Assembly: GCA_037043455.1 (NCBI GenBank)
Contig: JAWPHD010003272.1
Location: 124,001 to 188,000 of the forward strand
Origin: Cyrtodaria siliqua
Taxonomy: Eukaryota > Mollusca > Bivalvia > Adapedonta > Hiatellidae
Reading direction: 5' to 3'
Length of the DNA stretch: 64,000 nucleotides
This document shows positions 1-10,245 of this stretch, in pieces. The translations under genes and the position numbers were made by a program. The notes beneath the pieces are model-generated. The model had not been told where the DNA came from, searched no databases, and saw only the letters and a program-made list of their open reading frames with translations. How positions within the stretch are numbered: the stretch's first letter is position 1; every line of letters begins with the position of its first letter.

Positions 1-115
1 TCCGTAAGAATCGACACTTCCTCACTTGCAAGTCGAGCTCCCATTGGGGTTCCAACCTTCAGCGGTGAGAAGGTTTACAAAGCAACGTCGTTAACCACTC
101 GGCGACGGAGACGCA
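1..115 (-). repeat. tRNA-derived SINE head (partial)
   Basis: Read on the minus strand this stretch has an A-box-like element (TCGCCGAGTGG) near 103-113 and a B-box-like element (GGTTGGAACCCC, one mismatch to the usual GGTTCGA core) near 46-57. The spacing is that of an internal polymerase III promoter in a serine/leucine-type tRNA. No convincing cloverleaf forms, and it runs off the window edge. It is best read as the head of a tRNA-derived SINE and not as a tRNA gene. Confidence 0.55.
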
Positions 116-674
116 GATTCTGAATATGCGCATGTAGGCATTGAATTGAAAAGTAAACTATGATAAAAGTCAGTAAATGATTTTTAACATCATGTGGACT
201 TATGAATTGGAACAAACACAGTGACAGAATTCGGTTTTAAAGGAACGCTATAAAGATCACTATACTAATTGTAATTAAAAATCTAAGAGGTGTATATGTA
301 TTTTTATTTGTCCAAGAGTGATATTATATACTACTATGAATATTTTTATAAAACCTTACGTATTGAATTAAGCTGGTCTATGTGTGCCTGCAGGGTATTT
401 GTTCAAAAAAATAATAAAAGCTCTTTTTAAGTCTCAAAACTGGTTGTAATAATCTGAAAACCAAATATCGCTCGAAAATCCCTATTTATCGATGAAAAAA
501 ACAACGTTTTAGTCTCAAAACTAGTTTTAAGAATCTTAAAACCGAATTTATTTCTCAGAACCGTTTTTCAACTCGATAAACAAATATTATCGCTCGATAA
601 AACGGATTTTGAAATGGATACTGTCATTATCAAATCTGTATCTATGATTATCGAGCGATAATGCACGTTGATAA
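116..674. other. AT-rich intergenic stretch with a spaced inverted repeat
   Basis: No coding signal is visible. The stretch repeats the motif AGTCTCAAAACT (near 432 and 513). It also carries a perfect 15 bp inverted repeat, ATTATCGCTCGATAA at 586-600 and its reverse complement at 648-662. Possibly old transposon debris; function unknown. Confidence 0.5.
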
Positions 675-930
675 TAAATGAATTTAAGGGAACTAACCCG
701 CCAGATAACGGCAAACACTACAATACCATTTATCAAAACTCTATTTAGGTGTTCAGGTCATGTAATATATATTTGCAGAAAAAAGGTATAGGTTTAAATT
801 CACGGTTTCTTAAAATAGCAGTGATTGAATATGTGCAAGTTGGTAACTATTAATTCGACGCTACAGTTTTGGGGTTTGGCCTGACTGGTTAAAGCAGTTT
901 ATATTGTGTCTATAAAGTTTAGACTCAAAA
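675..930 (+). repeat. Dispersed repeat R3, copy 1
   Basis: About 250 bp, recognised because the same succession of motifs recurs at 7905-8185 (same strand) and 60540-60825 (opposite strand): CCGCCAGATAACGGCAA, then GTGTTCAGGTCAT, then ATTCGACGCTACAG, then CTGGTTAAAGC and TTTATATTGTGT. No open reading frame is shared. It abuts MITE-A copy 1 on its right. Confidence 0.7.
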
Positions 931-1398
931 TATACTGAAAGGAAAAAGAAACGCATAATCAAAAAATTGCATATACTACAATACTATATACACCTAATTA
1001 TACGTAATATTACAGATATATATCAACGTGTTTTGTACAAAAAGGGGCTACAACTAATTACAGAAAGGACAGCTCTGTCATACGATTTTTTAATCAAAGT
1101 ATACTTTGTTACACGAAATTCTTTAATGTTGAAGTTTCGATTGAAAAAGTCAAGCCATTTCAGTATTGTTTTCAATGTTATGAGATTGCAAAGTTTAAAG
1201 CCTTATTTTGCGCACCTGCTTGAGACAAATTTGCATTCCGTCGATAATGAAACTTTAAAGGGGTAACCATTGGTGTGTTCGGTGCTGTTTAAACCTTCTT
1301 TCCAAAAGGACAGACCTAATGTCACCCTGTACCAGCATATTACACATATAGTATATAGCGGAAATTCCCATTATGCGTTTTTTTTTCCTTTCAGTATA
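931..1398 (+). mobile_element. MITE-A copy 1 (non-autonomous TIR element)
   Basis: Starts with TATACTGAAAGGAAAAAGAA and ends with TTTTTCCTTTCAGTATA, which are inverted repeats of each other. The interior (CAACGTGTTTTGTACAAAAA, TTTGTTACACGAAATTC, GGTGCTGTTTAAACC) is shared with copies at 2325, 26667, 28728, 45769 and 48333. No transposase is encoded. The outermost bases are TATA on both sides, suggesting a TA-rich target duplication. The superfamily cannot be assigned by eye. Confidence 0.8.
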
Positions 1399-2324
1399 TG
1401 TAAGGTAATATATGCCTCGCCGTCAGTAGGTTTAGTAACGGTGTACATCTGTTGTAAAATGTGCCTGGTGTTGGCGGGATAGGGACTTTAACGGTGTCTT
1501 TTAAAGCTTTTATTTAGTAACTTGTTACGATATAGAAGTAGTGATTACTTTTTTTTTCCATCAATATATTTGGGAGATTAACAGGAACACTTCAATTATT
1601 AGCCTCAGTCTGGATGTTTTATTGGCTATGTGTGTTTATTGAAAGAAATGCATATCATTGCCTTCAACGTTTTTTTTTTATGTTCAAAAAGCCAAAATAA
1701 ATAATTGTATTAACAGATGTTGACAGAAGCTTGTTGTTCTATTGCATTGATACATTCATTGTGAGATATCGTATGTTGTACCTATAGGTTGCATTAGCGA
1801 ATAAGAATACATTCCAATTACCCTCTTGCATAACGCTCTACATTCCAAGTATGACGACTATGATAGTCTGGTTGCTTATTTCCATGTACAACACATTGTT
1901 CATTAGGCTCCAGGGTGCGATGGTAACATTCATAATTTGAAGCTAAAGAAAAAACACAAAAAACAAACAAACAAACGAAAAGCAAATGCAGCTTCAGTTT
2001 ATCAAGCCTATAAAATGCCAATATGAGAGAGTGCACGTATTCACATGTATGTAAACAAAAGAAAGGGAAGGCAAGAATTATGGTATTTAGGAACACACAA
2101 ATTCAAGAGAGAGAGAGAACTTCTACAGAGCCAACGTCCTTTGGTTTTTAAATGGCACCGGAGCTTTTAACTTGGAAGATAATGATAATTCGTGGTTCTG
2201 TTAATTCATCTGACGTTTTTTTTTTCAGGAAGCAGTTTAATAACTGTTACTTGTTTTGTTATGTAATTTTATACGCTGAAGAATATGACATCAACATTTA
2301 AAATGCATTTGAACGCTGAGTTAC
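1399..2324. other. Intergenic, no supported feature
   Basis: AT-rich sequence with short homopolymer runs and a small GA microsatellite at about 2106-2119. The reading frames here are short and have no recognisable domain. Confidence 0.5.
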
Positions 2325-2897
2325 TATACTGAAAGGAAAAAAACCCGCATAATTATACACACTTAATTCCACGTAATATTCCAGATATATCTCAACGTGT
2401 TTTGTACAAAAAGGGGCTACAATTAATTAAAGAAAGGGCAACTCTCATGTTGTAGACCTTGTATTGAAAGTATACTTTGTTACACGAAATTCATAAATGT
2501 TGAAGTTTCGCTTGAAAAATCAAGCCAGTTCAGTATTGTGTTTAATGTTAAGAGGTGCAACATTTAAAGCCTAAGTTTGGTTTAAACTTATTATATTTCC
2601 AATATTTATACAATCGGTGAAAATGTACATAATACAAAATGTGAAACAGGATTGGAACGAAAGCAGTTGCTTATAGAGTTCATTTCCTAAGTTTGCTCAC
2701 CTGCTTAAGCCAAATGCGCATTCTGACGATAATGAAACTTAAAAGGGGTAACCAATAGTTTGTTCGGTGCTGTTTAAACCTTCTTTCTGAAAGGACAGGC
2801 CTAATGTCGCCCTGTACCATTCTATTAGCAGTAGCATATTAAACATACAATATATAGCGAAAATACCTATTATGCGTTTCTTTTTACTTTAAGTATA
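2325..2897 (+). mobile_element. MITE-A copy 2
   Basis: Left end TATACTGAAAGGAAAAAAAC; right end TGCGTTTCTTTTTACTTTAAGTATA, slightly degraded. The interior is colinear with copy 1, including the GGGGCTACAATTAATTA block and TTTAAACCTTCTTTC. It is longer than copy 1 because of an extra segment around 2590-2690. A second transposon (2898-3108) sits directly at its right terminus. Confidence 0.75.
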
Positions 2898-3108
2898 CAC
2901 TACTCAACTTTTATAATCGGTCATATTTTTTAATAATTCATATTTTCATTTGACATTTTAACTGGCGTCGTTTAACAAATATCGCTAGCGATTTAAAAAA
3001 CTTAAGCTGTCTTGATTGGACTAAAACCTTGTTGATAAACTGAACAGTTTTTAGTATTCGTGTTATTTTCAAAAAACGTAGGTGACCGATTATAAAAGTT
3101 GAGTAGTG
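2898..3108. mobile_element. Tc1/mariner-like MITE, 211 bp
   Basis: Ends are CACTACTCAACTTTTATAAT and its reverse complement. The terminal inverted repeat is about 28 bp and perfect (2898-2925 versus 3081-3108). Both ends are flanked by TATA, consistent with insertion at a TA dinucleotide as in the Tc1/mariner superfamily. The interior is too short for a transposase. Confidence 0.8.
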
Positions 3109-3199
3109 TATATATAAATACGTAGGCAATTTCGTCGCTTTACCGGTAATGTATAAGTTTATTATAAATAAAGCAGTATTTTGTTCACTACTGTTTATA

Positions 3200-4335
3200 A
3201 TCTTTAACCATTATTTAATAATTCTATAACTTCTATTACTGTTAAGGCTAAACCTACCTAGAATACCGTATACAAAATCATTTTTCGTTGTAAATTTTAC
3301 TTTTAATACACGTTTGCAATACAATGTATGAATTCTTTCAATATTGCTTACACTTGGAAACCCCGATTTAAAATCGGCAAATAGCTCCAGTCTATGACTT
3401 ATTGGAATATCTGTAAAGTTTAAAAAGGACTTAATAAAACCGAGCACTTTACGTTACCTCTCATGAACAGACTCAATAAAACCGAGCGTGAGAGGTGTTG
3501 CACTTAACATTACCTCTCATGAACAGACTCAATAAAACCGAGTCTGCTACTTTTATCTCTTGTTTGTGTTTGTTGCTTCCAAGGGTTCCAGTTTTCAGTA
3601 TTTATTATTTAATTTAAATATTGCTTTTTTAGCTTAATCAGCAAACGTCAATTGGGTTTCTCTGAAATAATCACCTTGGGGAAAAACAATTCCTAGATTA
3701 GTAAGCTACTTCACTAGTACAGTTTTTCACCATCGAAAAGAAAATTTCAATTACATGTAAACAATTCAGCTTTTCTAAAACCAATTTCTTTAGATTTTTA
3801 ACATTCACTTTTAACTCTTTCGCAGTAATCAGATCAAATACCTTTTGAACAAATGCATCGCTTTCCGACTGCACTACTAGGTCCCGCCGTAATTCCATGG
3901 AAAAGCTTATATAAGCAGGATTTTAAACAGATATTTCGACAATAAAACACGTTTAAAATTGTTTTTTACTAAGAAAATGCGGTAATCTGTTTAGAATGAC
4001 CTATTCAATGTTTTAATTTTGCAATATGCAAACTTTTCCAACCCCTTCTTCAAGAAGAGAAAGCGGGATTGGCTGGGGTATGAAAGTTAATACTCGGACC
4101 ACTTAATGAGTCTGGAAATAACAATATCATCAGCATATAGTATGAGAAATAATGTCATCATGTATAATTATATCACTACCATAACATTTATTTAAAATGA
4201 AATATTCCTCAATATCATTTAAGAAAAGAAAGGAAGATATATATGAAGATATATCTTTTCTAAATAAAGGATCTGCAATCTTACCAAGAATGTTTCAAAG
4301 GTGCTCGACCGTATTATCTTCATCTCCATGGCATT
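3200..4335 (-). pseudogene. Decayed non-LTR retrotransposon (LINE) reverse transcriptase, minus strand
   Basis: Translating the minus strand in several frames gives pieces of one LINE polyprotein in the right order. These are a LNDIEEYFILN segment (~4170-4220), the catalytic LYADDIVIS box (~4113-4150), a LKVNVKNLKKLV stretch (3780-3830) and the C-terminal part SFLNFTDIPISHRLELF...[13 protein letters not shown]...NDFVYGILGRF (3205-3447). The same protein is encoded on the plus strand at 6957-9290. Frameshifts, stops and an inserted R4 repeat (3450-3610) show that it is dead. Clade not assigned. Confidence 0.8.
3450..3610 (+). repeat. Dispersed repeat R4, copy inserted in the LINE
   Basis: Contains two partial tandem copies of the block ACCTCTCATGAACAGACTC followed by AATAAAACCGAG, then TTGTTTGTGTTTGTTGCTTCC. 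The same block is seen at 17757-17860, 27385-27500 (minus), 29213-29275 (minus), 38309-38405 and 62960-63390. It includes an AATAAA motif and resembles the end of a retroelement or LTR, but no partner LTR was identified. Confidence 0.7.
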
Positions 4336-4584
4336 CTTTATCATAAATGCCAATTTTTAAAACATTTAATTACATTTAATTGCAACTTTATATCATCAAA
4401 GTTTAATGACCTTATTTTATTTGCAATATTGAAAGAATCCATACATTGTGTTGCAAAGTTTAAGGATGTTAGAAAAAGTTCCTTTAACTCATTGTCCCAC
4501 GCAATTACTGTCAACGTAATAACATTCATTTTCGTTGTTTCGATTAATATTAAATACATCCACAGACCTAATAACACGTTGCAG

Positions 4585-4783
4585 GTTTTATCATGGTGCA
4601 AGGAGAACCTTTTGTTGATTCTGACCATCGCCGGAGTAGTGTTGGGCATCATCTTTGGCTTCCTTCTCCGTATGGCAGAGCCGTCGGATGATGCCATAAT
4701 GCTGATCTCCTTCCCAGGTGAAATATTGATGCGGGCACTCAAGATGTTGATTTTGCCACTGATTGTATCCAGTCTTATTGTTG
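4585..4783 (+). CDS. SLC1-type excitatory amino acid transporter exon (isolated, internal)
   Basis: This 199 nt exon encodes about 66 residues beginning [20 protein letters not shown]. It continues with the family hallmark [20 protein letters not shown] and SSLIV. It spans the first two transmembrane segments of the SLC1/EAAT sodium-dependent glutamate transporters. The 5' boundary is a CAG acceptor at 4582-4584. The 3' boundary is a consensus donor, G|GTAAGT, at 4784, leaving the exon in phase 1 as expected before the conserved glycine. No upstream N-terminal exon and no downstream transporter exon was recognised anywhere in the window. It is therefore either one exon of a gene with very long introns, or a stranded duplicated exon. 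It is well preserved: no internal stop or frameshift. Confidence 0.85.
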
Positions 4784-5023
4784 GTAAGTATACTGCCTTT
4801 AAATTATCCACTCTTATTGTTGGTAAGTATGCCGCCTTTAAATTATCCACTCTTATTGTTGGTAAGTATGCCGCCTTTAAATTATCCACTGTTATTGTTG
4901 GTAAATATTCTGCCTTTAAATTATCCACTCTTATTGTTGGTAAATTATTATGCTGCCATTAAATTATCCACTCTTATTGTTGGTAAATATGCTGCCTTTA
5001 AATTATCCACTCTTATTGTGGCC
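4774..5023 (+). repeat. 39 bp tandem repeat that multiplies the exon 3' end and its splice donor
   Basis: A 39 bp unit (CTTATTGTTGGTAAGTATNC then TGCCTTTAAATTATCCACT) is repeated about 6.3 times starting inside the transporter exon. Every unit carries a potential donor, with GT at 4784, 4823, 4862, 4901, 4940 and 4983. The first three are GTAAGT and the next three GTAAAT. The unit is 13 codons long and stop-free, so the frame stays open through five units (repeat peptide [13 protein letters not shown]) before a stop at 4960-4962. The fifth unit is 43 bp long, which breaks phase. Confidence 0.85.
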
Positions 5024-6480
5024 ATTAAAGTACTGACACATAATTATGCTGTACTTTTTCTCCAGTGACAGGAAACTTGCAATAAAATGTGTGTTTTGTG
5101 GAAAAAAAAGAGAAGAGTATATTATAAGACTTGATATTTATACCAAATAATGATCAATATCAGCCCCACAGACCTAATAACAAATAATTATTATTAATAT
5201 GTCTGTGATACATCCGAGTCTTTATGGCAACGATTATCGATAGTATAGTTGAACGGGTGAATTCTTTTGAGGTTTAATGCAAAAGTGCAGCCAAAAATAT
5301 CGCCTTTTAATTTAGTGTATGAGAAAATAGCTTTTAAGTTGTCTGCCAAGATAAGTTATAATAATTCAGTTCGCATTTGAATGCACAACAAAACAACTAT
5401 CCAAGATCAGTTTGTGGAATATACATATTGTTGTAAATTTTCGGGAAAATGTTGTTTTGGCACTGTAGAGCGGGAAACGTGTAATATACACACCGTAAGA
5501 ATTACGATCAAGAGTGTTGTTTTGACACTGTAGAGCGGGAAACGTGTAATATACACACCTGAAGTATTAAGATCAGGAGGATAAAGAAAAATCAAGCTAA
5601 CAAATAGAAGTATTTCAGTGTTTGAAATATACACATTTTACGAAAACAAATGAATTCGTTTTAAAAAAACAAAACATTTGTATGAGATATATTAAAAAAA
5701 AATATCCTAAGTACAGTGTCATTTTTGAACGTTGAACGATTTTACCCAACTTTTGATATACAGATTCCTTTATATTTAATCATTGATTTTAAAGGATATG
5801 TTTTAAATGTTCTTAATTGTGTTATAGGCTTTGATTCGTCAGACATCTTGGATACTTTTCCTATGTTAAATTTCCGGTTGCCATGGTAGCCATCTTGAAC
5901 ATTTGATGCTATCTATTGTTGCCATGTTAGTTTATTAACCGCCTTGTGCCTCAATATAAACGGTATAATTGTCTGCCTAATCAGTAAGTCAATAATTCAA
6001 AACTCGCGTAATTAATTTCCCCAGTGTACTCTTCGATAATTGTCTACGTCATTTATTCGGCTCTGTAATTCGAATGCTGCAGGCAGCCGTTTCTGTGATG
6101 GTTGTCATAACTGCCCATGTTTAATTGACCGTGTTTCATACAGAACACACTAGTTACAATAGTTGTTAAAAAGAGACTCAGCCAAACAGTATATAAACAT
6201 ATATCTCCCTAGTATTAAAACGGTCGGGTTTCTGTACATTTAAGTCTCACGGAAACCAACGATAAATCGGGATTAAAGAAATTGGCGAAGAGTTCCAAGT
6301 TCAAAGGTTTTTAAACCTGGGATGGTCCATAGACTTATTTCCAGTGTGGGTATATTCAGGTCTATTATATCCAATTAAATGCACAGTGCATGTTGATACG
6401 TATCAATGTTGAGTTTCTTGGAAATGATGAGGAACACACATTTTATGAAATGTATCAAAGATTATAGTTACGTATAAACA
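5024..6480. other. Intergenic stretch with a two-copy 65 bp tandem repeat
   Basis: Mostly AT-rich unique sequence. At 5451-5515 and 5516-5579 a ~65 bp unit (GTTGTTTTGGCACTGTAGAG and following) is duplicated in tandem. No coding region or RNA gene is supported. The phrase CACAGACCTAATAACA occurs at ~4560 and again at ~5167. Confidence 0.5.
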
Positions 6481-6780
6481 GTCAGTTAACGGAAATAGAA
6501 CTTTAGAAGTACAAGTAATTCTAATATAAATCTAGACGTCAATGTTAACGAAAATTACCATGGTTAAACAAGTCACAGATAGTCAATGCGAAATGCAAGC
6601 ATATTGCACGTAATGCGAACAGAGTGAAATAGAAGATCATGTAGTGCGCATAGTAAGACACGCGCTATCTAAACTAGTTTAAAGGAAACGTATTGCAAAG
6701 CAAAGTAACTCGTTTTTAACGTATACCAACTTAAACTGCCTCTATAAATATATTCACTACTAATATTAATAACCAACAAC
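6481..6780. other. Diverged left flank of the GPCR block (unit 0)
   Basis: Fragments such as GACGTCAATGTTAACGAAAA, AAACTAGTTTAA and TAACGTATACCAACTTAAAC match, with divergence, the sequence left of the minisatellites at 19870-20045 and 40020-40200. This extends the old GPCR-block duplication to about 6.5 kb. The homology is interrupted by the LINE that follows. Confidence 0.6.
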
Positions 6781-6956
6781 AAAATAATGACAGCCAATAA
6801 TGACTGGTTTAATAAAAGTTGTGAGGACCTGACAACTATTTTTCATTTTCATTTAAATTGTTACAGGCAATGTCAATCAGACGAGAACATACTTTTACTT
6901 GTAGATCACGCTCTGAATATAAATTATGCTAAAAAGATGTAAAACAGATTATAATA

Positions 6957-9290
6957 ATGAACACACAAACAAAATTGGAAACATACATGCATAATAATGA
7001 GAAACTATATTGGAAAATGTTAAGAGAGGCATCGTATTTTAAATCTGTCAATACTCATGATAATCATTTTTTCCAACCCAATGAAGATGTTTTGTATTTT
7101 AATGAACGTTTTGTCAATGGCGCGTTCCAAGTTATGTTCAGTGAACTTCAATGTATATATAAATAATGAAGAAATATTAAAAGCTATTAGACAGCTTAAA
7201 AATGGTGAAAGTGCTGCTCCAGATTATCTTTTAAATGGATATTTTGTACATGATGCTCATCAATTATTACTGTATTTAGACACATTATTTAACACTATAT
7301 CGAACACAGGTATTTTTCCTGAGTAGTGGTTAGAAGGATATATTATTCCACTACATAGGAATGGTTCGATCACTGACACAGATAATTATAGAGGAATTAC
7401 ATTGTTAAGTAGGTTGGGTAAACTATTTACGAGACTATTAAATAATCGTTTAATTTATTGGGCTGGACATTACAATGTATATATTGAAGCACACGCAGGC
7501 TTTCGCAGTGGTGTATGTACAACTATGGTATGAGTACAACTGATACATATTTGTTCTGCATGGACTTATTACGCATATGATAAATAGTGGTAAGAAGATG
7601 TTTTGTAGTTTTATTGATTTTAGCAAAGCATTTGATTATATTGATAGAAACAGTATGTGGTACATACTAATACAATTGTGTGTAAGAAGTAAAAGTTTCA
7701 ACGTAGTTAAAAGCATGTATAATAGTATTAAGTCACGGGTCAAATATAATAATACGTTAAGCAACGAGTTTTCCTGTATGTTTGGAGTGCGTCAAGGAGA
7801 ATGTTTATCCCCTTTTCTTTTCTGAATGTTCTTAAATGATATTGAGGAATATTTCATTTTAAATACATTTGATGGTAGTGATGTATACATGACACAACTA
7901 TTTCTCCTGCTTAAAGAATTTTACCCGCCAAATAACGGCAAGACTATTCTACAAAACCGTAATTCAAATCTATCCATGTATTCAGGTCATATAATAATGC
8001 ATATGAGCCGATTAAAAGAATATAATTTTTCACGGGTTTTCTAAAATACACTTTATCGTATATGCGTAAAATGAATTATGAATAAATTCGACCCTTCAGT
8101 TTTTGGGGTATAGCCTGGCTGGTTAAAGCCGTTTATATTGTGTATATAGAGTTTGGATTCTCAAAATATGTAAGTTATATATAAACTTCGTTATCAGTAG
8201 ATTTAGAAACGATGTACATATGATGTAAAATTTGGCTGTTGTTGACGAGCTATTTAGTGCTTCAAAAGACCTTGATATTCTGATTATTGCGAGAGATGGA
8301 AGTTAAAAATGAATGTTAAAAAACACGAAAATAATTGTCTCAGAAAAACTGGATTGAAATTGTGCAGTCGCTTACTTAACTTGGAATTGTTTTTACACCA
8401 AGCAAGATTAAAACTAAATAAGTATCTTCTAAACTTTACAGATATTTCAATAACTCATACACTGGAACTATTTGATAAGCTTATATTGCCCATTTTAAAT
8501 TATTCTTGTGAAGTGTGGGATTTCTACAGTGCAAACAATATTGAAAGAATCCATTCACTTCATTATTGCAAACGTATATTAAAGGAAAACGTAAAACGCA
8601 AAATGATTTTGTGTATGGTATTTTGGGTAGGTTTAGCCTTATCAATAATAGATGTTATAGAATTATTAAATATTGGTTAAAGATTTTAAACAGTAGAGAA
8701 AACAAGTATTGCAGACTTAATTATAATGTACTTAAAACAGATACTCATATTTACCCAAACAAAGTATCATGGGTAACCCTAGTTCGCAATTTATTATCGT
8801 CAATGGGTTTTTACTACGTGTGGCTAAACCAGAGTGTCGGAGATGTGGATATATTTGTTTAGGTATAATTAAACAACGACTTCATGATAATAAAATACAG
8901 TCTTGGCCCGAACGTTTAGAAAGTTCATCGAGAGCTGTATTTTTTAAAAAAAAATTAGCTTTGATTTTCAATTATTTCTTAACTGCATAAACATACCTAC
9001 ATTTAGAATATCGATGACCAGATTAATTGCATCATCTCGCAGCCTTGCTAAAGAGACTGGTAGATGGCATAGACCTAGAAGAATACCATTAGAAGATAGA
9101 ATATGTATAATTTGCAACAAACTTGAAGACGAGTTTCATTTCATTTTGGATTGTGATCTGTTTAAATACATCCGAAAAATATACTGCTGAGCATATTCAA
9201 ATTAAAAGAACGTTTATACAGCAATAATGAAAACGACATTAAAAACTTAAGTGTTTATGCTTTTAAAGCATTATAAATAAGGAAAACGCT
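6957..9290 (+). pseudogene. Decayed non-LTR retrotransposon (LINE) with reverse transcriptase and C-terminal region
   Basis: Pieces of one LINE polyprotein follow each other in several frames. They are an N-terminal RT segment (LKAIRQLKNGESAAPDYLLN, 7170-7330), NYRGITLLSRLGKLFTRLLN (~7384-7443), FIDFSKAFDYIDRN and GVRQGECLSPFLF (7577-7825), LNDIEEYFILN (7829-7862), LNFTDISITHTLELFDKLI (~8420-8480) and NIERIHSLHYCKR (~8540-8580). These are followed by NDFVYGILGRFSL (~8600-8640), a tail region (SWPERLESSSRAVFFKK, 8900-8955) and a Cys/His-bearing C-terminus (CIICNKLEDEFHFILDC, ~9107-9155). Frameshifts and stops are numerous. The segment with the catalytic YADD box is missing; an R3 repeat lies exactly there (7905-8185). 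It was inserted into the left flank of GPCR block 0. Confidence 0.85.
7905..8185 (+). repeat. Dispersed repeat R3, copy 2, inside the LINE
   Basis: Same motif order as at 675-930: ACCCGCCAAATAACGGCAAG, GTATTCAGGTCAT, AATTCGACCCTTCAG, CTGGCTGGTTAAAGC, TTTATATTGTGTATA. It replaces or interrupts the LINE just before the position where the YADD box should be. Confidence 0.7.
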
Positions 9291-9319
9291 AATGAATTGA
9301 TCTGATGTAATTGTAATCC

Positions 9320-9424
9320 CATGTCTCATTTCCTCCTTCCCAAACAAAGTAAATGTATCTTCTGTGGATGCAGTCAAAGGGTTTGTTGATTGAATGGAAG
9401 CACCTGGTATACTGTACGATTCAG
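9320..9424. repeat. Single-copy 'seed' of the 27 bp minisatellite
   Basis: AATGTATCTTCTGTGGATGC then AGTCAAAGGGTTTGTTGATT corresponds to the left edge and first unit of the minisatellites at 20131 and 40287. Here there is essentially one unit and no array. It lies at the equivalent place, downstream of the GPCR on the same strand. Confidence 0.7.
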
Positions 9425-9667
9425 CACACAAGGGCAATGTTAGAATTACATGCTTTAACTAACACGGAATCCAGTACACAAGCGCAATGTTGGAATTACA
9501 TGCTTTAACTCACACGGAATCCAGTACACAAGCGCAATATTGGAATTACATGCTTTAACTCACACGGAATCCAGTACACAAGCGCAATGTTGGAATTACA
9601 TGCTTTAACTCACACGGAATCCAGTACACAAGCACAATGTTGGAATGACATGCTTTTACTCACACGT
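9425..9667. repeat. 50 bp tandem repeat, about 4.8 copies
   Basis: The unit CACAAGCGCAATGTTGGAAT plus TACATGCTTTAACTCACACGG and GAATCCAGTA recurs at exactly 50 bp intervals (9430, 9480, 9530, 9580, 9630), with only a few substitutions between copies. It is absent from the corresponding positions in units 1 and 2, so it expanded independently next to copy A. Confidence 0.9.
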
Positions 9668-10245
9668 TTAACGATGTCGTCGACTTAATACATATAATGT
9701 TGTTTTTTTTTGTTGTTGTTTTTATCCTTTTTCTTATAGGAAGTATTTTTCTGCCCTGGGATGAAGAGTACTTCCGGAAAAATAACGGATAGCCTGGCCT
9801 TGAATTCACCAACCATTCTTGAGAATATTTTTAAACTTAAGCCCAAGTATGCAAATTTCAATCACAAATATTCTATAAGTTTAAATGATAAACGCTCATT
9901 TCAAGCCGCTTTGTATACGTATGATAAATACTAGTAAAAAACAACTTCATACGATTGTTTATATTTGAAGGTCATGGAAATATTTGTGAACGAAATTTGA
10001 GAACTTGAGTTCAAGTCTAAGAATGGTTTGAAAGAATGGTTATTGAATTCCAGGCCTGGACTATCCATAAATTTGTGCCTTTTTTTTTATTTTTTTTTTT
10101 AATATTGTACCGTTTTTATTTTGGTAGTTTTTCTATAGGCAGTCGAAGTATATATACATGTGTGTGTATTTCGATACTTTCGTATTGTTCTATTTTGTGT
10201 GAAAAGCAACTCCACTGTGTTTGCGCAATTACAATTACATATTTT
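9668..10245. other. 3' flank of GPCR copy A
   Basis: T-rich non-coding sequence. On the minus strand it offers AATAAA signals at 10115-10120 and 10086-10091, about 125-155 nt past the GPCR stop codon. No gene is supported. Confidence 0.5.

Noticed and set aside
1..115. tRNA-Ser or tRNA-Leu gene on the minus strand
   Set aside because: The B box is mismatched and there is no cloverleaf. SINE-like.
2938..3129. 63-codon minus-strand frame as a transposase remnant
   Set aside because: The frame coincides with the 211 bp MITE, but no DDE-type motif is visible and it extends over the terminal repeat.
4341..4928. 195-codon minus-strand frame opposite the transporter exon
   Set aside because: It is the antisense of the tandem repeat and exon. 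The recognisable protein is on the plus strand with splice sites.
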